Translations under genes and position numbers: made by a program | The notes under the pieces: model-generated | The model's database searches: none | Told to the model about the DNA's origin: nothing | Seen by the model: the letters and a program-made list of their open reading frames with translations, nothing else | Assembly (NCBI GenBank): GCA_942493055.1 | Contig: OW818680.1 | Location: 5,394,001 to 5,458,000 of the forward strand | DNA length: 64,000 nt | Reading direction: 5' to 3' | DNA from: CAIZQW01 sp942493055 | GTDB taxonomy: Bacteria > Verrucomicrobiota > Kiritimatiellia > RFP12 > UBA1067 | Shown here: piece after piece, positions 1-9,262 of the stretch | Layout: each line of letters opens with the position of its first letter | Numbering within the stretch: position 1 is the first letter of the stretch

Positions 1-483
1 TATACTGCGGTCTGTGTGAGTTCCATTCAAAAGGTGATGTACGGCTATTTCGAAATCCGTTGCAAGGCTGCGCCCATTTGCATGACCAGCTCCTTCTGGT
101 TCCAAGGCAAGAACTCTGAAATCGATGTCTTCGAAATCATTGGCAAGGCAAAGCTCATCAAAAATACCGAAACGAAAATGCCGACCAATATTCATCATGG
201 ATTTAAAGATGGGTGGGATAAGGATAAAGCAGAACCTTTTGACTATGATGTGGGCAACAAGGTTGCCGAGAACTTTAATGTGTTCGGGGTGGAGTGGGAC
301 AGCTCCAACCTGGTCTTCTATTGCAATGGCAAGGTCGTGCGCACGATTGAAAACAAGGGACGTTTTACGGAACCACAAACCATGTTCTTTGACATGGAGA
401 CCTTTAAGTGGCACGGCTTCCCAGCGCCCTCCGAATTGCCTGGCGACTTCGAAATCGACTATATTCGTACGTGGACGAAGTAG
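1..483 (+). CDS. GH16 family endo-glycosidase, 5'-truncated by window edge
   Basis: Only the C-terminal part is present; the frame is open to base 1, so the gene starts outside the window and the GTG at 16 is not a real start. The fragment carries the GH16 active-site signature EIDVFE, in which the first Glu is the nucleophile and the last the acid/base in this family, followed by the usual jelly-roll strands and the ending GDFEIDYIRTW typical of kappa-carrageenase/agarase-like members. Such enzymes cut beta-linkages in algal galactans outside the cell. It is convergent with the sulfatase operon, 21 bp away, which fits a sulfated-galactan locus. The subfamily and substrate cannot be fixed from this fragment. 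Confidence 0.85.
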   Translation, partial: YTAVCVSSIQKVMYGYFEIRCKAAPICMTSSFWFQGKNSEIDVFEIIGKAKLIKNTETKMPTNIHHGFKDGWDKDKAEPFDYDVGNKVAENFNVFGVEWDSSNLVFYCNGKVVRTIENKGRFTEPQTMFFDMETFKWHGFPAPSELPGDFEIDYIRTWTK

Positions 484-504
484 TTATTCTCACATGAACG
501 TCTC

Positions 505-2058
505 CTACTTCTTCCCCTTCTTGCCCGCTTTAGATTCCTTGCCTGCTTTTGCCTCTTTCCGGATGTTCACGGGCACGTCATTGGTCTGCTTTACACCCGG
601 TGTGCTTCTGCCATTCACGACAAGGGTTTCAAGTTGCTGGGTCATGGCTTCGACAATTGCTTTGTTTTCCGCCACGACATTTTTGGTCTCCTTGTAATCC
701 GCGGTCATGTTATAGAGTTGGATCGGGGGCAGGCCGGCTTTTAGCGCTTCCGCGTCTTTGGGGGAACTCCAGCCGCCACTGCCCGCACAGATTTCGAGTT
801 TCCATTCCAGACTGCGAAGCGCAAATAAGCCGCCGATGCTGTGGTGGATGACGGTTTCGCGGATCGGTTTGTCTTCGCCTTTCAGCAGGGGCAGAAAACT
901 GAAGCTGTCTTCGCCTGCGTTCTCCGGCAATTTAGCGCCTGTGATTTCAGCGCAGGTGGCCATCAAGTCGGTCAAGCAGGTGATCTGCTTGGTTGCGCTG
1001 CCAGCCTTTATGACATCTGGCCAGCGTGCGATAAAGGGGACGCGATGTCCGCCATCCCAGATGTCCGCCTTGTGTCCTCGGAAGTCACCGTTTGGAAAAT
1101 GTCCTTGTTCCTGAAGCTTATCAATGCCTGCGGCAGGGGAACACCCATTGTCACTGGTGAAGATGAGCAGCGTATTCTTTGCAACGCCTGCCTTTTCAAG
1201 GGTCTTCATGACTTCGCCTACAGTCCAGTCGGTCTGCATTACGAAATCGCCATAGTCGCCGAGGCCGCTCTTGCCCTGCCATTCCTTGGCTGGGACGATA
1301 GGGGTATGCGGTGAGGCCAGGGGGAGGTAGAGGAAGAAGGGCTTATCTTGCTTGGCCTGCTGCTCGATATACTCGATAGCCTTTTTTGTGAAGGTTGGTA
1401 AAACGTCGACGGCTTCGAAATCGGGTGCGGCTGGCCCTGAGCGGACCCATTTTTTGATGGCCGTCGGCTGCTGTGTGAAGTGGTCGTTTTCAATGAACGC
1501 GAACGGATGCATGTCGAGGGAGGCGCTGATGCCGAAGTAGGTGTCAAAGCCGCGTGTGACCGGGCTGTCTTCAATCTTCTTGGCCGCGTCATACGCGCTG
1601 CTGGTCTCCGATGTTAAGGCATCTTTGCTCTCGGCAGCCATCTTTTTCTTGAGTGGCAGGGTCATGCCGAGATGCCACTTGCCGACCATGGCTGTTGCAT
1701 AGCCGTTCTTCCGTAAAAGGCCGGGAACGGTCAGGCGGTCAGCTGCGATAAGGGGGTCGGATGTGCCGGATAGAACACCGTTCTGCAAACGGGAACGCCA
1801 GGAGTAGCGTCCGGTCATGATGCCGTAACGTGTCGGCGTGCAGACGGATGACCCCGTGTGCGCATCCGTGAAGATCATGCCTTCCTTGGCGAGCCGGTCG
1901 ACATTCGGTGTTTTAATTTTGCCGCGTTCAGGATTCAGGCATTGGATATCCCCATAGCCTAAGTCATCGCAAAGAATATAGACGATATTCGGTTTTTGAG
2001 CCGCGCAGGCCACACTGGCCATGACGAGTGTCGCCATCATTAACATAGATTTGTGCAT
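505..2058 (-). CDS. secreted S1-family sulfatase (Cys-type)
   Basis: This is a formylglycine-dependent sulfatase that hydrolyses sulfate esters. Residues 1-20 form a signal peptide. The metal-binding DD is at 31-32, the modification motif CTPTR has its Cys at residue 73, GKWHLG is near 126-131 and TSDNG near 302. The start is the ATG 3 bp after the upstream sulfatase stop, with an AAGGAAT ribosome site. It is the last gene of a minus-strand operon. The C-terminus ends in a lysine-rich tail (GKESKAGKKGKK). The sequence is strikingly close to the sulfatase at 5016-6485 (identical AWRSRL/SWRSRL and CTPTRYGI regions), so the two are recent paralogues. The substrate is unknown. A maturase (anSME) must be encoded elsewhere. 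Confidence 0.95.
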   Translation of the reverse strand: MHKSMLMMATLVMASVACAAQKPNIVYILCDDLGYGDIQCLNPERGKIKTPNVDRLAKEGMIFTDAHTGSSVCTPTRYGIMTGRYSWRSRLQNGVLSGTSDPLIAADRLTVPGLLRKNGYATAMVGKWHLGMTLPLKKKMAAESKDALTSETSSAYDAAKKIEDSPVTRGFDTYFGISASLDMHPFAFIENDHFTQQPTAIKKWVRSGPAAPDFEAVDVLPTFTKKAIEYIEQQAKQDKPFFLYLPLASPHTPIVPAKEWQGKSGLGDYGDFVMQTDWTVGEVMKTLEKAGVAKNTLLIFTSDNGCSPAAGIDKLQEQGHFPNGDFRGHKADIWDGGHRVPFIARWPDVIKAGSATKQITCLTDLMATCAEITGAKLPENAGEDSFSFLPLLKGEDKPIRETVIHHSIGGLFALRSLEWKLEICAGSGGWSSPKDAEALKAGLPPIQLYNMTADYKETKNVVAENKAIVEAMTQQLETLVVNGRSTPGVKQTNDVPVNIRKEAKAGKESKAGKKGKK

Positions 2059-2061
2059 GTT

Positions 2062-3474
2062 CTATTCCTTGTTCTGCTTGTTGTTTTTTGATTTCTTGTC
2101 TCCCTTTCCAGAAGGTGTCCATTCTGCAGGCATAACCTTTTCCGCAGTGAAGGGTGCGGAGTCCCCGCTGGCCTTCATCTCCTGTTTCATGCGGTCGGAG
2201 AGTTCTTTCACCCGGGCCGCTTGCTCCGGAGCGTCCGCCAGGTTTTTTATCTCAAAAGGATCGTTCTTCAGATCAAACAGCATGGTCTTGTCGATGTGTG
2301 GAAAACGAATGAGTTTCCACTGGCTGTCCATAATGGCGCGCTGGACAGATTTGTAGCCGAGCAATATCTCGCTGCGGAAAGCTTTGGAAGGATCAGCCAG
2401 TATGGCATTAAAATCTTTGCCCTGGCTCTTGGCTGGAGCTGCGATGCCGCACCGCGCGCCCAATGTTGGCAACACGTCGAAGAGATAGCACATCGCCGCT
2501 GTCCGCTTGTTCTCTGGAATGCCGGGGCCCGCCACGATCAAGGGGACGCGCATGGAGTGCTCATAGCAGTTCTGCTTGCCGATCAGCCCATGACTGCCGC
2601 GTGCCACGCCGGAGTCTGCGGCAAAGACAATGATCGTATTCTTCGCATAGGGAGAGGCTTCGAGCGCGGCCATGACACGGCCAATCTGCTCATCCAGGTA
2701 CGTGATGTAATTATAATACTCTGCAATCATCTCCTTAATCGCCCTTTCCGGACGTGGCCAGGGCAGGAGCGCTTCATCACGGATGATCATCTCGCCATTG
2801 TTCCAGGGATGGAAGGGCAGGTAATTTGGAGGCAGGGGAACATCTTCCGGCTTTGTCAAGCACTTGAAGTCTGCTGGCACGACATGCGGATCATGCGGAG
2901 CGTCAAACGGCACGTATGCGAAGAAGGGGCCATCCTTGTGTTCCTTGATGAAGCGGATTGCCTCATCGGCAAACAGTTCACATGCATGCTTCTCGGCCGT
3001 CCGGGGGGGCTGGAGCTGGCCCTCCGCAACATCGCACACCTTGGCTTTGAGCGGATTGGTCATCCCCCCGACAAAAACAGAGCGGGCGATCTTGAAATTA
3101 CGAATCAGCGAGGCGTTGCCATTGTGCCACTTACCGCTGATAAAGGTCGCGTAGCCTGCCTTGCCGAAGGCCTCTGGCCAGCACTCGTCCCGCATCAATT
3201 TCTCGTCGATGGTGAACAGGTTCTGCCCTGACAGGGTCATGGCGCGGCTGGGCACACAGGTGGCCCCGTTTTGTCCGCCCTGCATATAGGCTCGATCAAA
3301 CGCAACGCCGCGCTTTGCCAGTCTGTCCAGGTTGGGCGTCTTGATGATGGGGTTGCCCAATGCGCCGATCGTGTCTGCGCGTTGGTCATCCGCAAAGAAG
3401 AAGAGGATGTTCGGGCGTTCAGCGGCAAGCGCAGCGCCGGTGATCAGAAGGGTTAAGGCTGCAAATCTTTTCAT
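2062..3474 (-). CDS. secreted S1-family sulfatase (Cys-type)
   Basis: The ATG at 3474 was chosen because it gives a clean signal peptide (MKRFAALTLLITGAALA) and has an AAGGAAA site; the reading frame stays open further upstream, but that part runs into the neighbouring coding end. The protein is about 470 aa, the usual family length. Metal-binding DD lies at 29-30, and CVPSR with formylglycine Cys at 73 is present, as are GKWHNG and an AADSG region. The sequence resembles the choline-sulfatase/iduronate-sulfatase-like branch more than its neighbours. The C-terminus is lysine- and asparagine-rich (KKSKNNKQNKE). It lies 26 bp downstream of the 3501-4958 sulfatase and 3 bp upstream of the next, so it is co-transcribed. 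Confidence 0.94.
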   Translation of the reverse strand: MKRFAALTLLITGAALAAERPNILFFFADDQRADTIGALGNPIIKTPNLDRLAKRGVAFDRAYMQGGQNGATCVPSRAMTLSGQNLFTIDEKLMRDECWPEAFGKAGYATFISGKWHNGNASLIRNFKIARSVFVGGMTNPLKAKVCDVAEGQLQPPRTAEKHACELFADEAIRFIKEHKDGPFFAYVPFDAPHDPHVVPADFKCLTKPEDVPLPPNYLPFHPWNNGEMIIRDEALLPWPRPERAIKEMIAEYYNYITYLDEQIGRVMAALEASPYAKNTIIVFAADSGVARGSHGLIGKQNCYEHSMRVPLIVAGPGIPENKRTAAMCYLFDVLPTLGARCGIAAPAKSQGKDFNAILADPSKAFRSEILLGYKSVQRAIMDSQWKLIRFPHIDKTMLFDLKNDPFEIKNLADAPEQAARVKELSDRMKQEMKASGDSAPFTAEKVMPAEWTPSGKGDKKSKNNKQNKE

Positions 3475-3500
3475 ATCGTGTTTCCTTGGGGTTGATACGG

Positions 3501-4958
3501 TTAGCGTTCGGACATCTGTTTGCGATAAAGGACCTTGAACGGGTTTTCCTCTGCCACGTCCTTCAGGTTTTCGTTTTCCATGATGCCTGGCAGGACATCG
3601 AGCCACCAGGCGTCATAAGCCTTCATGAGCTTGGCTACGACTTCGGGATTCTCTTTTGAGATGTCCTTTTTCTGTTCCCGGTCCTGGGTGATATCGTAGA
3701 GTTCCTTGCGCTCAGGCAGAAAACGGTACTGGCTGGTCCGCACAGCGGCATTCTTGTATTTCATGGGGCTCTCTTTTGGATTGGGTTGCCAGTTGGTGAT
3801 GTTTGGCATGCCGCCTACTTTCTGGTCGGCTTTCACCGCGCCGCCCGGAGCCCAGCGCCCGACATGCGTAAAGAGCGTGCGGTCCGCCCATTCCGCTTTC
3901 GGGTTCTTCAGGAGTGGGGTCATGGATCGTCCCTCAATGATGCGGCCTTCTGGTAGCCCGATGCCAGCGAGTTCACAAAATGTCGGATAAAAGTCGATAT
4001 GCGCAGTCAATGCAGTGCAGGTCGTATTATCTTGGATGACGCCTTTCCAGCGAGCGAGCAAACCGACGCGCGTGCCGCCTTCATCCGGCGTGCATTTGCT
4101 GCCCTTCATTCCGCCCTTATACATCTTCGGCTGACAGGTCCCGTTATCTCCCAGGAACAAAATCAAGGTATTCTCGGCAATGCCCCAGTCTTCGATTTGC
4201 TTAAGCAGTTTCCCCATGTTCCAGTCGATGTTCGCCACCATGCCGCAGAAGCCCGCTTCTCCTTCAGAAAGTCCCATCTTAAGATAAGGCTCGATCCACT
4301 CCTTGGGTGCATGATAGGGCCCGTGGGGCGCGTTGGGCGTCAAGTAACAGAAAAAAGGCTTTCCGTTCTTACGGGTAACGTCTATCCACTTTGTGGCTTG
4401 TGCAAAAAAGACATCTGTGCAGAATCCAGTAGTCTTCTCAAACTTTCCGTTGTGCAAAATTGTGGGATCGAAATAGGTGTTCCCAGGTGCGTCGCCACAG
4501 GATCCCGGGTAGGTTTGTCCGATACCGCCGGCCCCATGAATGAAGGTCTCCTCAAACCCGCGCTTGTCAGGACGATAGGCCTCTTCATCGCCCAGATGCC
4601 ATTTGCCGAAGATGCCAGTGGAATAGCCCGCCTTTTGGAGCATCTGTGGCAGGGTCACGACCTTGAGGCTCATGCGCTCACGCTCGTAAATCGTATGGGT
4701 GACGCCGGAATTAAATTCCTGGCGGCCAGACATGATGGCGCAACGTGTCGGTGCGCAGGCAGGGGAGACCTGAAATTCCGAAAACCAGAGGGACTGTTTG
4801 CGTAGGTTATCCAGTGTGGGCGTCTTAATGTGAGGGTGCCCCGTCCATCCCATGTCGCCCAAACCCTGGTCATCTGTCATGGCCAAGATAATGTTCGGGC
4901 GTTCTGCGGCGCAGAGCGAAGTCGCGATAAGGATGGCGAGTGGTATGAGCCTTTGCAT
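3501..4958 (-). CDS. secreted S1-family arylsulfatase (Cys-type)
   Basis: The 485-aa protein has a signal peptide (residues 1-18), DDQGLGDMGW with metal-binding Asp at 29-30, the motif CAPTR with formylglycine Cys at 68, GKWHLG near 120-125, and LGDNG in the second metal site. It is arylsulfatase-A-like. It is the only one of the five sulfatases here without a lysine-rich C-terminal tail (it ends FKVLYRKQMSER). Start ATG at 4958 has AAGGAAAC at good spacing. The 57-bp gap upstream holds a degenerate 9-bp GATC-centred repeat. The substrate is not predictable from sequence alone. Confidence 0.94.
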   Translation of the reverse strand: MQRLIPLAILIATSLCAAERPNIILAMTDDQGLGDMGWTGHPHIKTPTLDNLRKQSLWFSEFQVSPACAPTRCAIMSGRQEFNSGVTHTIYERERMSLKVVTLPQMLQKAGYSTGIFGKWHLGDEEAYRPDKRGFEETFIHGAGGIGQTYPGSCGDAPGNTYFDPTILHNGKFEKTTGFCTDVFFAQATKWIDVTRKNGKPFFCYLTPNAPHGPYHAPKEWIEPYLKMGLSEGEAGFCGMVANIDWNMGKLLKQIEDWGIAENTLILFLGDNGTCQPKMYKGGMKGSKCTPDEGGTRVGLLARWKGVIQDNTTCTALTAHIDFYPTFCELAGIGLPEGRIIEGRSMTPLLKNPKAEWADRTLFTHVGRWAPGGAVKADQKVGGMPNITNWQPNPKESPMKYKNAAVRTSQYRFLPERKELYDITQDREQKKDISKENPEVVAKLMKAYDAWWLDVLPGIMENENLKDVAEENPFKVLYRKQMSER

Positions 4959-4972
4959 GGTGTTTCCTTTTT

Positions 4973-5014
4973 TGATCGGACCGATCGGACTGATCAGTCT
5001 GATCCGACGGATCG
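4973..5014. repeat. degenerate 9-bp GATC repeat
   Basis: Between two sulfatase genes, nearly five 9-bp units of form GATCNGACN follow each other, with an internal palindrome CTGATCAG, making an imperfect dyad. The same repeat character recurs at 6495-6540. Confidence 0.7.
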
Positions 5015-5015
5015 T

Positions 5016-6485
5016 TTAATTCTTTTTTTTCTCTTTCGGTGCTTTCACGACTGTGACCTTCACATCATTGACTTGCTTGGCCCCTGGTGTGCTACGGCCA
5101 TTCTCGACAATGGCTTCAAGTTGCCCGGTCATGGTTTCGACAATCACAGGATTATCAGCCTTGACGTTTTGGCTCTCCTTGAAATCCGTGGTCATGTTGT
5201 AGAGTTGGATGGCGGGAAGATTCTCTTTAAGCGCCTCTGCATCTTTAGGCGAACTCCAGCCGCCGCTGCCTGGACAGCATTCGAGTTTCCATTCGCGGGT
5301 GCGAATGGAAAACATGCCGTTGATGCTGTGGTGGATTATCGTTTCGCGAATAGGCTTGTCTTCGCCCTTTAAAAGCGGCAGGATGCTGAAGCTGTCTTCG
5401 CCGGCAGTCTCCGGGAGTTTAGCTCCGACGATTTCCGCACAGGTGGCCATGAGGTCTGTGAGGCAGGTGAGTTGCGCGCAGGTGCTGCCGGGCTTTACAA
5501 CACCCGGCCAGCGCACGATGAAGGGGATGCGGTGTCCGCCCTCCCAGATGTCGGCCTTGTGTCCTCGGAGCTGCGCACTGGGGAAGTGGCCTTGCTTTTG
5601 AAGCTTGTCCATGCCAGCCGCAGGCGAACAGCCGTTGTCGCTGGTAAAGATGATGAGCGTCTCTTGCGCAATGCCCGCCTTTTCAATGGCCTCGACCACT
5701 TGACCCACGGACCAGTCGGTCTGCATCACGAAATCACCATACTCGCCGAGGCCGCTCTTGCCCTGCCATTCCTTGGCTGGCACGATAGGGGTATGTGGCG
5801 AGTTGAGCGCCAAGTAGAGGAAGAAGGGCTTCTTCGCATTAGCCTGCTCATGGATGTAGCTGGCCGCGTGACGGGTCAGTGCGGGCAGGGTGTCGATGGG
5901 GGCAATCTGTTCCTTGACCGTGTTATCCGTAAAAACGGCTTCCATCATGCGGGCATGGTGAAAACCGTAAAAATGGTCAAAGCCGCGAGAGCAGGGGCCA
6001 TCCTTCGTGACTGCCCCGGTGGGGGCGCCTGTGCTTCCGGCTTTTTTACCCTTCCCCTTGCCTGCATCCTCCCGCAGGCTCGCTTTATCGAGTGTAAAGC
6101 CGAGATGCCATTTTCCAATACACGCTGTTGAATACCCCTGCTGTTTCAAGAGCGAGGCTACGGTCAGACGGCCTTCGGAGATGAGGGGCTCGTCATACCC
6201 GTCCAAGACGCCATGCTGAAGACGTGACCGCCAGGCATAGCGTCCTGTAAGAATACCGTAGCGCGTGGGGGTGCAGACCGAGGAGCCACCATGCGTGTCC
6301 GTGAAGGTCATGCCAGCCTTGGCCAGCTTATCGATATTCGGCGTCGGAATTTTGCCGCGCTCCAGGTTCAGGCATTGCACATCGCCATATCCCAAATCGT
6401 CACACAGGATGTAGACGACGTTGGGCTTTTGTGCAGCGGACGCTGCAGTTGCGAGCGTGATTGCAAGTGCAAGTAGTTTCGTCAT
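5016..6485 (-). CDS. secreted S1-family sulfatase (Cys-type), paralogue of 505-2058
   Basis: The 489-aa protein has a signal peptide (1-18), DD at 29-30, CTPTR with formylglycine Cys at 71, GKWHLG and TSDNGCSPAAG. Across its length it tracks the 505-2058 protein, including shared stretches such as VPAKEWQGKSGLG and SGGWSSPKDAEALK, so a local duplication is likely. The C-terminus is short and basic (APKEKKKN). No strong ribosome site precedes the ATG; instead a perfect 18-bp-stem hairpin ends 10 bp upstream of the start, which may influence translation or mRNA processing. It lies mid-operon. Confidence 0.94.
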   Translation of the reverse strand: MTKLLALAITLATAASAAQKPNVVYILCDDLGYGDVQCLNLERGKIPTPNIDKLAKAGMTFTDTHGGSSVCTPTRYGILTGRYAWRSRLQHGVLDGYDEPLISEGRLTVASLLKQQGYSTACIGKWHLGFTLDKASLREDAGKGKGKKAGSTGAPTGAVTKDGPCSRGFDHFYGFHHARMMEAVFTDNTVKEQIAPIDTLPALTRHAASYIHEQANAKKPFFLYLALNSPHTPIVPAKEWQGKSGLGEYGDFVMQTDWSVGQVVEAIEKAGIAQETLIIFTSDNGCSPAAGMDKLQKQGHFPSAQLRGHKADIWEGGHRIPFIVRWPGVVKPGSTCAQLTCLTDLMATCAEIVGAKLPETAGEDSFSILPLLKGEDKPIRETIIHHSINGMFSIRTREWKLECCPGSGGWSSPKDAEALKENLPAIQLYNMTTDFKESQNVKADNPVIVETMTGQLEAIVENGRSTPGAKQVNDVKVTVVKAPKEKKKN

Positions 6486-6494
6486 GGTGTTCTG

Positions 6495-6540
6495 ATAGAT
6501 CTGTCTGATCCGTCCAATCTGTCGGATCAGACAGATCTAT
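6495..6540. promoter_or_regulatory. perfect 18-bp-stem hairpin upstream of a sulfatase start
   Basis: The arms 6495-6512 and 6523-6540 are perfect reverse complements around a 10-nt loop. It is built from the same degenerate 9-bp GATC units as 4973-5014. It has no T-tract on the minus strand, so it is not a classical terminator. It sits 10 bp before the ATG of the minus-strand sulfatase, so it could act as an mRNA-stability or attenuation element, or be a REP-like insertion. Confidence 0.75.
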
Positions 6541-6599
6541 TAATTTGCTGTTTCCCTTGCCAACGGTGCGGGTATAACCGCACCCTCCATAACGAAGTG

Positions 6600-7256
6600 C
6601 TAGAACTTCACGTCAGGGTTCCTGAAGCGAAGACCGTTGTTATCATGATACGTGCCGGATTCGCTGACAATTGCGCCGTCAGGCCCGCCCATCATGAAGT
6701 GAAACACTTTTTTGTAGGGCAGTTTATAGGGGCGGCCATCAGCGACAAACTGCTTCACATGGCAGCTCTTTAAATGAGCCTTGATCTCTTTTGGCAGCTT
6801 CGCCACGAGTTCAGGGTACTTGTCGAGATTGGGTTCGCCGTCTTCGCCAAAGGCATAGACTGATCCGTAGCGGACAATCCAGCTCTCCATCTTGGCGGGC
6901 ATATCTGTCTCGTGATGACCGTGCTCAGCGATGCATTGATAGGGCAACAAAAAGATTTCGTGCGCAAAATACGATTCCGCCTTTTCATTAAACCAGAAGA
7001 CGCCGCCCATGCCGAATTGCGTGAAGTTCCCTGTCCCGAAATCGATAGCCCACAAGAACTTGGGATCGCTCTTATAGATGTCATAAATAGGGGCCCCATG
7101 CTTTTTCATCAGGTCGAAATAGGCCTGTTTCCCTTTTTCAGCATCAAACTTTCCGTCTTTATAAAAATCGCTGTTCTTTTGTTGTGTGGCGCAGCCTGTG
7201 ACAAGGAGCCCTGTCAGCAGAAGTGCAGTTCCTGTGCGAATCGTGGTTTGTTTCAT
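6600..7256 (-). CDS. lipoprotein of the D-lyxose-isomerase-like cupin type
   Basis: The ATG at 7256 is preceded by AAAGGTG; an in-frame GTG lies two codons upstream. The protein of about 218 aa has a lipoprotein signal with lipobox LVTGC, so it should be anchored after export. The rest resembles the cupin D-lyxose/D-mannose isomerase group: HEIFLLP, a metal-binding-like HGHHETD with downstream Glu (PAKMESW), and the C-terminal HFMMGGPDGAIVSESGTYHD region with HDNNGLRFRNP. Known family members are cytoplasmic aldose-ketose isomerases; an exported version is odd. It lies between GH97 and a sulfatase in the operon, so a role in handling released sugars is inferred. Sugar binding without catalysis is also possible. 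Confidence 0.65.
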   Translation of the reverse strand: MKQTTIRTGTALLLTGLLVTGCATQQKNSDFYKDGKFDAEKGKQAYFDLMKKHGAPIYDIYKSDPKFLWAIDFGTGNFTQFGMGGVFWFNEKAESYFAHEIFLLPYQCIAEHGHHETDMPAKMESWIVRYGSVYAFGEDGEPNLDKYPELVAKLPKEIKAHLKSCHVKQFVADGRPYKLPYKKVFHFMMGGPDGAIVSESGTYHDNNGLRFRNPDVKF

Positions 7257-7288
7257 AGTCACCTTTCTGTTGTCGTGTTGTTGAGTTG

Positions 7289-9262
7289 TTATTGAGCGAG
7301 TTCGAAACGGCCGATCCAGCCGCCGCCGGGCTGCAGGACAATCTTGATTTTGTCTGCGCCGTTCACGGTGCGGATCTCTTTTTTCCAGTCTTCAGGGTTG
7401 CGGTCTGCGTTGATGCCGTCCTTGAAGATGGTTGCGGTGTAAGTCTTCTTGGCTAATACGGTGGAGAGATCCAGTTCATACTCGCGCTTGTCCCAGTTGC
7501 CGATCGCGCCAATATAGACAAGGTCGCCCACACGGCGGGCCAGTATGCAGAACTGCCCGGGTTCGCCGTCAATGCCGATGACCTCATCCCATTTCGTCGG
7601 GATCTGGCTCAGAAATTCCGTGCATTCCGGGTTCTTCAAATATTCAGAGGGAGAGTCGCACATCATCTGAAGCGGCCCTTCCAAGAGCATGAGCAGTGTC
7701 ATCTGGTGGACGCGTGTCCCTTGCGATGCGGGAAGTTCAAAGGTGGGCTTGAAGTGTTTCCGTGTCTGGTTCTTCATGGCGCCTGCTGTGTAATCCATGG
7801 GCCCTGCCACCATCCGCGTGAAGGGGATGATGGTGTCGTGCCGCATAAAATCGCGATTGGAGTCGCCCCACTTGACCTGCTCCAGTCCAAACACAGCCTC
7901 ATAGTTGATCAGGTTCGGATATTTCCGATGCATGCCCGCAGGCTTAAACGTGCCGTGATACGCAAGAAGGACTTTGTAATTGGCTGCAACCTGGGCTGTC
8001 TTTTCCATGTACTGCAGCACATCTTGATCGTCACGGTCAAAGAAGTCGATCTTGAATCCCTTGGCGCCCATCTTGGCGTAGTGCGAAATAATTTCCTCCT
8101 GCCGGTTATAGAACTGGGGCCAGGCTGCCCATAAGATTAATCCCACATTTTTCTTCTCCGCGTAAGCGAGAAGGGTTTTTAAATCAACGTCATCCGAGAT
8201 CTCCATGATCTTCAGCTTCTTGGACCAGCCTTCATCCAGGATCACATACCGTATGCCATATTTTGAGGCGAAATCAATGTAGTATTTATAGGTCTCCGTG
8301 TTGCACCCGGCTCGGAAGTCAACGCCTGTCACATTCCACTCGTTCCACCAGTCCCAGGCGACCTGGCCGGTCTTGATCCACGATACATCGCCGAGCACAC
8401 ACGGGGAGGCCAGCTTGTAGTTGAGGTCGGCGTTGAGGAGTTCAGCAGGCCGGTCCGCCAGGGTGAATGTGCGCCAGGGGAAGGTGCGCGTGCCTGGGGT
8501 CCGCGCGATGAAGTTCTCTCGCGCATGGACGCGGCGGTAGCGTTGGTCATCGACCACCTTCTCTTGAACCGGAAAACGTGCAAAGCCGGATTTCAGGACA
8601 GCTTGCTTATTGGCGGCAAATAGATTCCAGCCCGGATAATCCAGCAGGTCCGTCTCACTGACCGTCATGCAGCCGGTCTGCGTCTTCACATACAAGGGCA
8701 GCAACACCATCTTTTCGGCATTCAACTCAGAGACCTTCTTGCCATCATAGAGGCACTCGAAAGAGTTCTGGAAGAGGTCCTTGTTGTAGGGGTCGTTGTT
8801 GTAGGTTGCAAAGACTTGGTTGTCTTCAGCAAAGACCAGATCAGCTTTTTCGTTTAAGACGGTGATGATCCCGGAAATTGTTGTTTCCCAACGATAGGCG
8901 ACCCCATCATCATACGCCACGAGTGTGATTGCCGTGTTATTCTCAAAGACGATTTTTTTGCGCTTCCCGTTCACAACGATCTCGCGCTTCTTATAAACAG
9001 GCGGACGGATTTTATCATTTTCAATAGTGTCGATGCAGTTTTTTACCGTCAGGTTTTTGCCGGCAACCGCTCCTTCAAGCTCGAGCGCAATCGGCATCTG
9101 CTTGATGACACACGCGCCTTTTTGACTGACCGAAATTAAAAGGCCGTCTTTGACATCCAGTGAGATTTCATTCTTTCCGTTCGGGGACTGGACGGAATAG
9201 GTCTCGGCAAAAACAGGGGAGAGTATTCCGATGCTGATAAGTGTAAAGAGTATTGTTCTCAT
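7289..9262 (-). CDS. secreted GH97 glycosidase, retaining alpha-galactosidase type
   Basis: The 657-aa protein is a normal GH97 length, with a signal peptide (1-19), an N-terminal beta-sandwich (about 20-285) and a (beta/alpha)8 barrel (about 290-560). The motif GFKIDFFDRDDQ places Asp406 where retaining GH97 alpha-galactosidases have their nucleophile; Glu455 (NYEAV) fits the calcium ligand and Glu461 (GLEQ) the acid/base, with the 55-residue spacing I recall for the retaining type. The inverting SusB type uses Glu instead of Asp. The start codon overlaps the upstream sulfatase stop (ATGA), so the two are translationally coupled. It would remove alpha-linked galactose (or a related sugar) after desulfation. 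Confidence 0.92.
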   Translation of the reverse strand: MRTILFTLISIGILSPVFAETYSVQSPNGKNEISLDVKDGLLISVSQKGACVIKQMPIALELEGAVAGKNLTVKNCIDTIENDKIRPPVYKKREIVVNGKRKKIVFENNTAITLVAYDDGVAYRWETTISGIITVLNEKADLVFAEDNQVFATYNNDPYNKDLFQNSFECLYDGKKVSELNAEKMVLLPLYVKTQTGCMTVSETDLLDYPGWNLFAANKQAVLKSGFARFPVQEKVVDDQRYRRVHARENFIARTPGTRTFPWRTFTLADRPAELLNADLNYKLASPCVLGDVSWIKTGQVAWDWWNEWNVTGVDFRAGCNTETYKYYIDFASKYGIRYVILDEGWSKKLKIMEISDDVDLKTLLAYAEKKNVGLILWAAWPQFYNRQEEIISHYAKMGAKGFKIDFFDRDDQDVLQYMEKTAQVAANYKVLLAYHGTFKPAGMHRKYPNLINYEAVFGLEQVKWGDSNRDFMRHDTIIPFTRMVAGPMDYTAGAMKNQTRKHFKPTFELPASQGTRVHQMTLLMLLEGPLQMMCDSPSEYLKNPECTEFLSQIPTKWDEVIGIDGEPGQFCILARRVGDLVYIGAIGNWDKREYELDLSTVLAKKTYTATIFKDGINADRNPEDWKKEIRTVNGADKIKIVLQPGGGWIGRFELAQ

